A DNA stretch of 64,000 bases, from positions 17,990,149-18,054,148 of the forward strand of contig CM055106.1 of assembly GCA_029204225.1 (NCBI GenBank), given 5' to 3'. This DNA comes from Diphasiastrum complanatum. Taxonomy: Eukaryota; Streptophyta; Lycopodiopsida; Lycopodiales; Lycopodiaceae. Made by a program: the position numbers and the translations under genes. Below are positions 34,200 to 45,441 of the stretch, in pieces (the first letter of the stretch is position 1; each line of letters begins with the position of its first letter). The notes beneath the pieces were generated by a model. It was not told the DNA's origin. It did not search any database and saw only the letters and a list, made by a program, of their open reading frames with translations.

Positions 34200-35500
34200 A
34201 TTATATGTCCATGATTCTTTAATTATCAGCAATACAAATCAGTTACTGTATAAAATAAAATCCTTTCTGTCAACATAATTTGAGATGATTGATTTAGGTC
34301 CTGTTCATTACCTACTTGGAGATCACCATAGGTCACACAAACAAAAGGATTGTTATAAGCCAAGAGTCCTATTTAATCAATGTACTTCATGTCAAAGTAC
34401 AGGAAAAAGGACCAAGAATGGATCCAAATCAGATCCACAAGTGTGATTGGGTGTTAGATTAGATTGATCTACCAATCTACACAAGATTAGATAGCACTAG
34501 ATCAAATCTACATCAACAAATCTAACAAGAACAATCAAATATGATCAAAACTTGTACTTGCTGGTTTCACACGTGTGAATACCTGTCAAAGTACGGACTA
34601 CCAACAAATAATGAAGTACACTAAGCTTAGAAACCATTAGAAGCATAAAATCACAAGACAAATGGAGAGATTACTCAAGAAATGCACCAAAACCAAGATT
34701 TAGCTTTCTTGTCAATTATGGCCAAATGAGCCACCATATATACACAAGAGCTGATGCTTACTCAGCTGATTTGGCACGTGTGAGATTGCCTAATCATCAA
34801 AGGATCCCACCAATAATCATCAATATGGCACATGGACCAAGTTTCCTAACTTATAGCCACCTCCCTTAATTATAGGCAATTTTCCTAATTTATAGGGACT
34901 TGCACAAATATCTACTACAAGTTGAATCTCACCCACTACTGATGTTTTCACACATGTGAGCAGTCCTTGGCACGTGTGAGATCACTCCTATCCATGTGAA
35001 ATAGCTTTTCCTACCAATAAAATGATGTCAAGTGGCATATATCTAGAAAACTAGATTTGGCCATTTTAGCCACTAGATCTCAAATGAAATGGTAGGTACA
35101 ACCTATATGACTCATCTAAATGATAAATGCATTTATTTCACATGTGGGAACAGGCTCCACACATGTCTAATGATGATATGTACTACTCATAATGGTATTT
35201 ACAAGATTTGATCAAGTTAGCTTTTGCCAATTTTAACACTTCACAGATATGGCATGAAGGACTGTAACTAGACCAATACCCATGGTAAGGTCCTCCTAAA
35301 ACCTCACTAGGTTCCATACCTCTATCCAGGGCATAGACACCTACATGCCCTTATTCAAGGACACTAGTACCTTAATCTATAGGCACCTACCCTCAATCCT
35401 AAGGGTACCCCTTATCCAAGGGTGATTCACCATTTAGCCCCCCAGACACTAAATGGGCAGATAGGGGTTAAAGTACTATTAGTTACATAGGTATGTAACA
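34200..35500 (-). mobile_element. probable gypsy 3' LTR
   Basis: On the minus strand TGTTACATACCTATG starts at 35500, directly after a purine tract (AAGGAGGAAAGAA) that follows the chromodomain-like coding. That is the layout of polypurine tract plus 3' LTR. The far edge is unknown. Palindromic CACACGTGTG or CACATGTG motifs recur at about 34568, 34770, 34950 and 35135. Confidence 0.5.
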
Positions 35501-35759
35501 TTCTTTCCTCCTTAACTTAAATTTTTCTTGTAGGAAAAAATTTGGGAAATTATTCTGGAGATCAGTCTCCTTTTCCCAAGTATCTTCCTCTTGCCCCTCC
35601 ACTTGATAAAAAATTCTCGAAGCACTCTATTCCTTAGAGTTTTTCTGCCCGCTATTAACAATTGCCTCGGGTTCAGGTGGTCCACTTGTGGACTCATCAC
35701 GAAGAAGCTCAATTTATCCCAACTAAAACTACAGTTAAAACTTCAGAACTGGCTCACTT
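35501..35759 (-). pseudogene. gypsy integrase tail with decayed chromodomain
   Basis: The minus-strand frame 35712-35512 reads VDHLNPRQLLIAGRKTLRNRVLREFFIKWRGK and continues to a stop. The phrase R-x-T-L-R-N-R-x-x-x-E-F-x-[IV]-x-W-x-G is the chromodomain-like end of plant chromovirus (Ty3/gypsy) polyproteins. It helps target insertion to certain chromatin. The usual ATWE phrase after it is not visible, so the tail is altered or frameshifted. The polypurine tract and LTR follow at once. Upstream integrase on this strand is missing; instead a plus-strand gypsy integrase scrap begins at 35760. Only this tail remains. Confidence 0.65.
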
Positions 35760-35945
35760 TTTGTTGAGAAGAAATTTCGATTGTACGGGCTACCTTGCGA
35801 TATTGTCGGTGGTCATGACTTAAAATTCACTGGGAGTTTTTGACAAGCAAAGTTTGAAAAGTTGGAAACAACTTTGAGTATGAAATCTACAAATCATCCT
35901 GAATCAGACGGTCAAACAAAAAGGACCATTGATCATTAGTCTTGC
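35760..35945 (+). pseudogene. gypsy integrase core scrap
   Basis: The plus-strand coding reads FRLYGLPCDIVGGHDLKFTGSF, one stop, then AKFEKLETTLSMKSTNHPESDGQTKRT. It corresponds to the second-Asp to catalytic-Glu stretch of a Ty3/gypsy integrase. Decay replaced the usual D-R-D with GGHD, and the expected Glu of the GQTER phrase is Lys here. It is inactive, about 60 residues long, and flanked by unrelated pieces on both sides. Confidence 0.75.
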
Positions 35946-35949
35946 TACT

Positions 35950-36524
35950 ACCTTCAAATTCCAATTTAATTTTACAAATGGCTACTTGGAGGAAGAGATC
36001 TACATGAGGCACAACTCGAGGGCTTCATCAAGGAAAAGCACGAAGGAAAGGTGTTTTATTTGAAAAAGAGTTTCTATGGACTCAAGCAAGCACATAGAGC
36101 ATGGTACTCTAGGCTAAACTCTTTCCTTATCTCCATCAACTTTGTTTTAAGTTCTTATGATCCATCATTTTGTAATGAAGTCCCTTTGAATTCTAAAGTA
36201 TGGAATGAAAGGTGTTTGTCATATCTACTTACTCTTGAGTATGCTAGAAGTAAGCATGACATTTTCATTCATAAGTTGAAAGAATTTGACTTCATTTTCA
36301 AAGAGGCATATTGTGAACCTTGTATGAGAATAAGTGAATCATCCTTGAAGGACACTTATATCCATACAAGAGTATTTGGCCTCATTAGTTTCAAGTTCAA
36401 CAAGTATGTAATGCAAATTGCTAGTGGTAAGCAATTGTGGACTAGTAAATTTGGTATAAATAATCTTGGTGATTGTTTTGTTGACTTGAAATATCATATT
36501 GAAAAGGAGAACATTCAGTTTTGA
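35950..36524 (+). pseudogene. copia RT scrap fused to unknown reading frame
   Basis: 35970-36170 reads LEEEIYM-like sequence, then EGFIKEKHEGKVFYLKKSFYGLKQAHRAWYSRLNSF, the copia RT block just before YVDD. After about residue 40 of the frame that begins at 36051, the sense changes to a stretch with no family match (VWNERCLSYLLTLEYARSKHDIFIHKLKEF, then ending KYHIEKENIQF at 36524). The last part keeps an open frame for over 100 codons, which may be chance or a captured fragment. No RNase H follows. Confidence 0.6.
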
Positions 36525-36569
36525 AGACTTGAAAACAAAATCCTTGAGAGTCTTGAAGAAGATCATGGT

Positions 36570-36977
36570 TTGGATCCATGTTTTCATCATCAACACCAAG
36601 AGGGAGTGAGCATGATGAAGAAAAAAGACATCAAGGAGGAACCTGAGAAGGAGCACTTTGGCAAAAGAGACCTGAATCTACATCAATATGAAGGTTTGGG
36701 TAAAGAGAAAGGAGCAACAAGGAAGTTTATCCATATCTCCCTTTACTCATCTTATTTTGTGTTTGATGTCATGTATTTGACAAAGTCCTTTGATGATGCT
36801 AGTATGAACATTGTTTTTCATCCTATATCTTATGATGATGAAATAGTGATCATTACTACTTTGATTGGAGTTCCAAATATGTATTCAAAGGCCTCATCTT
36901 GTGATCCATTCACTCTTGAATTTCCAAGGAAAGCTATCTTTAAAGAAGGCCAACCAAGATTTGATAAGAAGAGTTGA
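36570..36977 (+). other. open frame of unknown origin (135 codons)
   Basis: The frame starts MDPCFHHQHQEGVSMMKKKD, with a Lys/Glu-rich first third, then a more hydrophobic region (HISLYSSYFVFDVMYLTKSF) and ending RFDKKS. I do not recognise it. It follows the copia scrap and may belong to the same unidentified piece. Nothing supports expression. Confidence 0.25.
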
Positions 36978-39338
36978 AAAGCTCCCTACATCAAGGATGC
37001 ATACAAACGGAAAGAAGCATGATACACTTTGAAGGCCTTGTTTGAGACAACTGATACATCCCAAGTTCTATTTTTGAAAACAAAATTGTAGATGTTTTAG
37101 ATGGATAATGGTGCAATTATTGTCGAACACTTATTGAAAGTGAGAAAATTTGGGATCAACTGGTTGCAATTGGTGAGTGAATTCATGATCGTAAAATTGT
37201 AAAATATTGTAAGCCGATATTTCCACACGGAAAAAAATCGGACTAATATTGGGCTTTGTTTTCGCAAAACTATAAAGAACCGGCATGTAAACCCTAGCTA
37301 TTAGAAAAAATCGGCATTAAAATTGCCTGTAGAAGTGGGTCCCGGCCCACTCTAAATGAGGCTAGAGAAAAGTTTGCAGCCTTAGAAATGGCCTGTAAAA
37401 ATGTTTTGCACTTTTTGGCCTGTTGTAAAAATAGTCGGCATAGCCATGCTAAAATTTCACCATGTACTGAGTTGGTTTAAGGGCATGAATTGGATTAAGA
37501 TTGACGAGATGCCATATTGAAGGGAAACTATTGAAATCCGGCTATGAAAGGAGTTTTTCCTCCATCATGGGAAAAGGAGAAAAGGAGAATGCATTTTCTT
37601 TGAGAGTTGCTTGTATGAGAAAGATGGATTTTTATGAGGGAATTGGCTATTGAGAATTCATGCTCTTGGACACTTGCTTTGGATCTATACTTATTAATTT
37701 TTCATCATGTGAGATCCTTGGTTTAGGAATATGTGTTTGTGTCATTCCATCATCCAATCTGAAAGAGAGATTTTGATTATGAAGTGAGAACCACCGAGAA
37801 TGTTTCTTGACAAATTGTATGAGAAGTGGATTATGAGTAGAGACTCCTTTGTATTTCTTCTAGAATTCATTCAATGGAAGGTTCATATCTTTGTGAGTGA
37901 GTCCCTTGTGAGTTCACTTTGTTTTTCCTCATGAGAGTGTGAGGATTAGACTTCATTCTTTCATTTTCATTATTTCATTGAGGAAGTCCTCATCATCTTT
38001 CCAAAATCAATTCTTTAACTCTACATGAAGAAATATAAGCTATGTTGCCCGAAATCTGCTGTGAGCACTGCTTAAGAGCACTTTTCTACCTACTGTGGGG
38101 ATAATCAGAGATATCCATCGTTGCTAACACTCCATCGCAGCTACCTGAGTCTGTTTATCTATTGTGTATATCAGTTGGAGAGTTGTGACATTAAGGACTG
38201 TGAAGAAAAATATGACGGGATATCGCACTTCCATGAGTGCCTACCTGGTCATTAAATGTGATCAATTCTGATGGAAATAGTTTTCTTGTTAACACCTATG
38301 AATATTGCACTCAGTTGAGGAGAGTTTCCCTACTGCCCATCAACCTGAGCAATCAATGATGATAATTGAGCATTCCTACTGCCATTCCTCTGTGCACTTT
38401 TTGCCGCCAGAACCAATCACATTCCTGAGGCACTGTACCTGCGTTGATGGATCGCTATTCTGAATCAACACCCCTCTGTTGAGAGTCGCAGTAGCAAGAA
38501 GGATCAATCTCTGTCATATCTACAGCCCATCCCTCTTCGGAATGGAGAGTCTATCAAAGTGATTTGGTAGACATGGTTGGATTGTCTTTACTATGCTATA
38601 TGGTATTTTATACTTCAAGTTCCGTACTTCATTATACCATGTTGCATGGAACTAACAAAGTAAGGGTTGTTAGAGCACTTGATAAAATGCATTCTTTCCG
38701 TTCTCACATATGTGAAGTTACTAATTTACCAAAATGATGAATGCTAGTTTACTGGTGCCGTTCTATGCATTATAACTTACATCATGAAATCTTTTTTCCT
38801 ATTCATGGGAAAGCAAGTAGTTGTTTGATGCTACTCGGTTCAAATCCAGTTATTGATGTCATTATGACGGGAACCATGCATGAGCTAGTATGACGTTACC
38901 TCGCTATTTGAAGTTTCAAAGTTGAAATCATCTCGTGACTATTGCATGTACTTATTGGGCCCGATCTCTATGAAACACAAGAGTTGGTAGTCCACCAAAC
39001 GTGGCCGAAATACGCTACCTTGGTCAAGTCTCACTAGTCACACCCGGTGTTGGAAATGTGTAGTGAAATACCTAGGCCTGGACGGTTGGCGAAATACTGG
39101 CGGTGATCAAACAGAACTGTCTGTAGTAGTGGTACACAAGTAGTATAGTTACATAGATTGCTTTTCTACAGTATGTCAAGAAAGAAGTGTATTTTTGCAA
39201 ATTGTGCGACTATACAATATTTACATACAACAAATGAATGGATCTAGATTAGTGATATAATCACAATTAACTTACAGGTTGTCGGTCTACCAGTCCCTAG
39301 CGTGGATACGCTACCCAAGACCAGTCATGGGCATGACA
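36978..39338. other. no gene; right end probably gypsy LTR
   Basis: No frame of note is present. The rightmost few hundred bases up to 39338 probably form a minus-strand gypsy LTR starting TGTCATGCCCATGACTGG, because a purine tract and integrase tail lie just to the right. 37000-39000 is AT-rich without recognised repeats. Confidence 0.4.
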
Positions 39339-39943
39339 TTCTTCCTCCCTTATTCAAGTCCTGTCCTCAGAATTTAAAACTGGGAAAGAACCTCCTTAAG
39401 CTTCCCTCCTGTTACTAGAAATCATGATCGTCTGTACATCCCATCCATCGAACCAGATACTCAATAACTATACGATTTCTCAATCGTTTAGTTCTTGCAT
39501 CCAAGATCTTTTCGAGTTCAAGATGAGATATATCCGATGATTCATCCAACAGGTCTAATTGATCTCCAGATCCAAGATGCCTTCCTTCACGTAGACTCTT
39601 CTCGAGACATCTTACGTGAAATACGGGATGCACTTGTGATCTTTCCGGGAGTTCCAATTGGTAAGTTGAGGATCCGATCTTTTTCAAGATCTTACACGGT
39701 CCTCTATATCTAGGGGACGATCAATAATGCTAGCCGATATGCATTACACTTGAATCCATTGGGATTCTCAAAAAATACCCAATCCCCCACTTGGAAGTCT
39801 CTCGGTGATCTTTTTAGACTTGCATAATGTCGGTCCCCATCCTGGGTATAGTAGACATTCTCACGTGCAATCCGTAGCATTTCCTGCATTTCATGTAGAA
39901 AATCCGCTACTTTCTGAAACTTGATCATCCGAGTCTCTACCAC
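39339..39943 (-). pseudogene. gypsy chromovirus integrase C-terminus
   Basis: The minus-strand block 39943-39710 reads FLHEMQEMLRIARENVYYTQDGDRHYASLKR then PRDFQVGDWVFF, the integrase C-terminal GPY-like region. Block 39687-39415, in another frame, reads KKIGSSTYQLELPERSQVHPVFHVRCLEKSL. It goes on to ILDARTKRLRNRIVIEYLVRWMGC, a chromodomain-like end. The two blocks are one polyprotein tail split by a frameshift near 39700. A polypurine tract (TAAGGGAGGAAGAA on this strand) and an LTR start follow. The integrase core and RT expected above 39950 are not recognisable. It is related in design to the tail at 35501 but distinct in sequence. Confidence 0.8.
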
Positions 39944-41729
39944 AATGAGTGATATACGTTTAAAAACAATACATAAGCACGAACTAACTGGTAGCCAAAT
40001 GCTTACTATAACCCAATCTCCATCAAGGTGACTACCTCTCCGAGGAGAATGCTATGAAAATATGAATAGATATCTTATCTGATTTCCTGATCTAATATTT
40101 CTCAAAGAGTACTACAAAATTTCAACTGGAGATTAACTCAAAAGAATATATTGCTAGCATGAATTTCCTCCCTTGCATCAACCCACGGATCTTAGTCCAT
40201 ACTAAGATCAAGTTGACTATTGCCAGCAAGGAGCAAGTTTCAACAAACCCCCATCTTGCAATAGAATTACCAAGTTCTGACACAAATCAATCGGACTTGT
40301 TATCAGCCACTTTTCTACCACAAGAGTACTTCCAAAAAAATTTCCCTTCTTAGATCTTTAAACTAGAAATCTACTATAATCCTTAAAGGATTTCTGTAAT
40401 ATCTGAATCATTTCTGATTCCTAAAACAGGTCCGTCATCTATAACAGATTCCTCCTAGATTCTCTGACAGATGCTTCTCCTTGATAATTCTCTTCTCTTC
40501 CTACTTCTCCCCCTTTTTAACAGGAAACGACCTGAGTTTCTAAGGGGTGCAGATCAATCGAGATTTGCCCAAGAGAAGAGTCTAAGAAGAGATCCGAAAA
40601 AATCTTGAAAGCCAAAAGAAGTGTTGCATCATTGTAAATAAATACCAATGATGTCCCAACACAATGAGTTTAACAAAAGATCTTCGTTATTACCAAGCTT
40701 GAAAATTGACCCGTAAATCAGAAAAGGATTACTTGAAGATTCAAGTGGAGAAAACAAATTTAGAAAACGGTTTCATTAACATTTCTGTGACATCGTCCAT
40801 GGTCAACAGGTAATCAGAATTACCTTCCAAGGAATCACAAAAAAATCAGGTTAATTTATGAGTTAAGAAATTCACCAATATATCTTTTATAACGAAATAG
40901 CTTGTCGGGTTTTCGATTTTGTAAATTTGAGATATCCAGAAAAGGGGTCATGACCAATATCTCAAATTTCCGACAAAACACCCGCTTTTCTATGACCGAT
41001 AGTATTTGGCATCACTAAGACTTACGACCATACCATGGTCAACTGATCCAGTTAGTTTCAGATCTTCATTTTGGAATTGCATGCGTCCCATACCACAAGT
41101 TCTTCCTCGACAAAGGCCCTCCACTTCCTGATCAAAGTGTCAGAAAAAAAAATACAAGTATATAAAGTTCTCGAGAACTTATAAAAAATTCCAACTTCAA
41201 CTCAAACAAACACATCGTCCCTTTTCACAATCTTTACGGTTACCGTAAGGCTCACAGTGACAGATTAAGAAATGGGGAAAAATGAACCAGCTTTTTCTTG
41301 TTCTTAACAACAAATAGTGTTGGTACTCCCCCAGCTTCAAGCACACTAAGAACCGACTTTTTTCGTTTCAATTTGGTCTTTCCATCAAGGCTTCTGGGCC
41401 TTCAAAAAAATGATACCTTGGTCAAAAAAATCCAAGAATTTCTGGACACAAATGTCCAATTCTCGGGTGCCCATTGCAGTTAATAAAGCGAATATACTTT
41501 TTGTCAACTGTGAAAAAAGCTTTACGGAATTCTCCCAGGAATTCAGCCCAGTCACAATTTGATGGATTATATCCTCCATCAATAGGAGGCCTAACCCAAA
41601 GCACCGACGAAATTTGCTTTTGTTATTCTGGGACGTGGTGCAGTGACCCACGGTTTATCCAGTCATTACAAACTTCGGGGCATTTTTATCGCTGAAAAAA
41701 ATCTCTGATTAAAAGCCCAAGTTGTTCTG
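39944..41729. other. unassigned; possible decayed coding on minus strand
   Basis: No family is identifiable. Minus frames at 41651-41385 and 41604-41422 are open. One reads VLWVRPPIDGGYNPSNCDW, which looks protein-like but matches nothing I know. The rest is AT-rich. Confidence 0.3.
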
Positions 41730-44520
41730 AATCAATGGCCTATAATTGTTGTTGTTTCTCATCTGAGCAGTGTACAATACTCGAGGAAGATACTACTCTG
41801 ACTACATGCACTAGAGTCGGAAATCTTTACGTACTCTCTAATTCAGTTGCATTAGCTAGTACCTCTAATGAAAATGTAAACGACAGTGTTGTTCTGTGGC
41901 ATAGTCGATTTGGACACATGAATACAAGATCACTTTCTTATATGCTTTGTAGTAATTTAGTTGATGGTTTGAATTTTCCGTCTTCATTAGATAGGAAATC
42001 TTTCTTTTGTGAATCATGCATCTATGGGAAGCACTTTAGAAGCAAGGTTCCAAAATCACATTCCATCAAATCAAAGCATATATTAGATCTTGTACATAGC
42101 GATCTCTGTGGTCCAATGCCAAATCCATCCTTAGGAGATGCAGTCTATTTTATCACTTTCATAGATGATTAATCGAGATGGTCTACAGTCATGTTCATTA
42201 AGCACAAATCTGAAGCCTTTGAATGCTTCAAGAGATTCAAGGCCATGGCTGAGACACAAACGTCTAGGAAAGTGAAGGCACTCCGAACTGATGGTAGTGG
42301 CGAATACATTTCTAACGAGATGTCTGACTACCTGGCTGAACATGGCATCACAAGACAGTTCACTACTTCCTATTCACCTCAACAGAACGGGGTTGCAGAA
42401 AGGAAGAATCGAACTCTTCTCAACTCAGCTAGATCCATGCTACATCAAGCACACCTACCTGTGAAGTTCTGGGCAGAAGCTACTGCCACAGCCTATTACA
42501 TGCAGAACAGATCCAGCACCAAAGCCGTCAACAACAAGACTCCTCATGAAGTTTGGCATGGGCACAAGCCTAGTGTCAGCCATTTAAAAATTTGGTTGTA
42601 GATGTTTTGTTCACATTCCTAAATAGCTTAGGAAGAAGCTAGATCATAGGACAAATAAATGTATTTTCATTGGCTATCCCGATGAACATAAAGCTTATAA
42701 AGTTTATGATCCATCCACCAATGTAGTGTTTGTCTCTAGGGATGTAATATTTCAAAAACATGCATATATGATTTCAAACAGCCACTGATAGATGATGCCA
42801 TATTATTTCATCCTATTCTACGTAGCATTCAACCATCCAACGTTGATAATTCTTCTACAGAACCTGTAGCTACAGCCACAGAAGCCGAGCAGCAGAGAGT
42901 ACCTATCACCAGACCAGACCAAGCAAGCTCGAGCATATTTGGAGAAGTTCAAGAAGAAGAATCAGCACATCCTGGTCAACCAAACGTCTGCAGATCCTCA
43001 CGGACTCGGACAGTTCCTGAGAGGTATGCACCTCAATCATTCTGGACTTCATCAGAAGAACCAGAAAGCCTAGCCGAAGCAATTAACTCCAAGGATGCTG
43101 TGAAGTGGCAAGAAGCTATGTAAAGTGAGTACAGCTCACTTTTGACGAATCAGACCTGGACACTGGTCGACTTCTTCACTCACAAGAGAGTTATCGACAA
43201 CAAGTGGATCCTCAAGTAGAAGATCAACTCTGATGGTTCTATTGCTAAATGGAAAGCACGGCTGGTGGCTAAAGAATTCACTCAAGTCCAAGGAGTGGAT
43301 TATCAAGAAATTTTCAGTCCTGTCGTCAAGATGCAGTCAATCAGGTCTCTGATTGCGTTAGCAGCCGCGGAAGACCTCAAAATGCACCAAATGGATGTCA
43401 AGACAACATTTCTCAACGACAATGTTTGTACACCTTCCAACCGGAAGGATTTGAAGTCAAAGGCCAAGAGCACAAGATCTGAAATAGGCCACAAGAGCAT
43501 GGTTCAATAGAATCAACTCTTATCTCATTCAATTGGGTTTTGCAAACAATTTAGTTGACTGTAATGTTTATTCAAAGCATATAGGCGCCAATTTAGTTCA
43601 CATAGCTCTTTACGTAGATGATACATTTATTTTTTCTAACGACACTTCTCTTCTTCACACTACTAAGAGTGATCTCTCAAAGGAATTTGATATTTAGGAG
43701 CCATCCATTCTTTGCTAGGAATTCACATTACTAGAAATAGGCTTCAGAAGAAGATCTATCTTAGCCAACAGGAATATCTAAAAGGCATTTTAGAAAAGTT
43801 TCATATGTCTGATTGCAAACCAATTGATACCCCATTGGATCCAAGTATTGTATTGACTAAACCTACTAGTGCTGATTCTAATAGCGAAGTACTCGACATA
43901 GCGAAGTACCCTTATCATTCACTAATAGGATCTTTAATGCAATGCTGTGTACCAGACCAGATTTAGCTTACACTGTTAGCACATTAAGTCAATTCATGTC
44001 TAATCCTAAGATCTCTCATTGGAAAGCATTAAAGAGAGTGATGAGATATATTTAGGGAAGTTTAGATCACACTTTATGTTATTATGGAAATGCTATCAAC
44101 CCACTCGTCCTGCGAGGCTACTCCGACTCAGATTGGGGAGAAACAGTCTCTACCAGAAAATCTACCTCCGGGTTCTGTTTTTATCTGGCAAGGGGACCGA
44201 TTTCGTGGAACTCAAGGAAGCAGAAATTAGTCGCGCTTTCTTCGACAGAGGCAGAGTACATCGCAGCATGATCAGGTTGTTACTTCACAACTTACATCAC
44301 ACTCAGTTTATTGCTACTACCATTCTGTGTGACAACTTGAGCTGTATTTCACTGTCACTGAATCCCCATATTTCATGGCAAATCCAAGCACATAGAAATC
44401 CAGTATCATTTCATTGGGGAGAAAGTTTTCTCTGGGCAAGTGATCCTTCAATACTGCTCCACAACAGACATGATCGCAGACATCTTCACCAAAGCGCTTC
44501 CCAGGATCAAGCATCAGAAG
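41730..44520 (+). pseudogene. copia pol, plus-strand copy (partner at 55998-58960)
   Basis: Domains in order: pre-integrase finger (LWHSRFGHMN, FFCESCIYGK); integrase D-D-E in VHSDLCGP, LRTDGSGEY and NGVAERKNRT; linker SSRTRTVPERYAPQSF; RT (VAKEFTQVQGVDYQEIFSPVVKM, MDVKTTFLNDN, LYVDDTFIF); and RNase H (GYSDSDWGE, SSTEAEYIAA, HIEIQYHFI, ADIFTKALPRIKHQ). Stops occur near 42169, 42599, 43121 and 43218, with frameshifts near 43425, 43690 and 43950, and others downstream. Gag and protease are missing: homology to the minus-strand copy starts around 41730. Homology ends near 44520, just after RNase H, so the 3' LTR is lost too. It is a truncated, dead copy of the same family as the 56-59 kb element. 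Confidence 0.9.
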
Positions 44521-44790
44521 CAAGTCAAAGGGCCAAGCAAAGGGACTGGTCACTAGTCTAAGACCACTCTAAGAGTGTTTTGTGTGGAACAAACAACTTC
44601 TTGTGATTATCATTATCACCATTCTGTAAAGCACAAAAACTTAATAAATTTGTAGGTCATTTAATCTCATTATGTCTAAACTCAAAAACCACTTCCACTT
44701 GTCAAAGGGCCTGAGCATGGTGCCACATGGTGGCAAATCAAAGTAAGTCTTTAAGGCATGTACTTTTTTTGTCCCAATAGGAAAATACTT
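44521..44790. other. no recognisable feature
   Basis: This is sequence between the copia end and the SINE-like copies. Confidence 0.4.
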
Positions 44791-44890
44791 CTTGGTATCA
44801 TCAACCCATGGGATCAGAGAGGATTGAACCTGGGTGGGGGTGAGCCAAACAAACTCAAGCCTGATACACCAACTCATGTTGGAAGATGCC
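44791..44890 (+). repeat. SINE-like repeat, copy 2
   Basis: It contains GGTATCATCAACCCATGGG, then GAGGATTGAACCTGGGTGGG and CAAACTCAAGCCTGATACACC. It is the best of three copies; GGATTGAACC is close to a B box. Confidence 0.55.
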
Positions 44891-45117
44891 AAGCTAATCA
44901 AGTGAGTCAATTCAATTGGGTGAAGAAGATGCCCTCAATGCTTGTTGGTTTTCAAAGGGAGGCTCTAGCTTGGGACCGAATAAACTGTGAATGTCAAGCT
45001 AACCAGCATAGCCAGCTAACTAATGCATCTTTGTTTTCAAGTGGAGGCTCAAACTTGGGGAGAGAGAAACTTCGGACGTCAAGCTAACCAATTGAACCAA
45101 CCCCGTGGAGTACTGGT

Positions 45118-45232
45118 GCTTGGTACTATTAACCAATGGGATCACAGAGGATCAAACCTGGGCTGGTGGGCGAGGCAAACTCAAGGCGGATACACCAACT
45201 CACCCCATGTGTGTGTGTGTCGAGGAAGATGT
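45118..45232 (+). repeat. SINE-like repeat, copy 3
   Basis: It matches copy 2 (GGTACTATTAACCAATGGG, GGATCAAACCTGGGCTGG, CTCAAGGCGGATACACCAA) with substitutions. Confidence 0.55.
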
Positions 45233-45400
45233 CCCAATCAAGTAATGGATGCCCTTGATTTTGAATAAGATACTTGCCTTTGTATTTATCTTATAATATG
45301 ATAAGAAACTAAATAAAATGCAAAAACATTAAAAATGCAAAAAGGCCCCAAAAAATGAGAGAAGAGCCATCAGCGTTTGCTTCCCTTTGTTCTCTCCAGA

Positions 45401-45402
<2 letters not shown>

Positions 45403-45439
<37 letters not shown>
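45403..45439 (+). repeat. (GA)n directly 5' of the F-box start codon
   Basis: About 18 GA units end one base before the ATG at 45441, so they would lie in the 5' leader. Confidence 0.95.

Positions 45440-45440
<1 letters not shown>

Positions 45441-45441
<1 letters not shown>

Noticed and set aside
41385-41651. Possible host gene on the minus strand
   Set aside because: The frames look protein-like but match no family, overlap each other and lack splice support.
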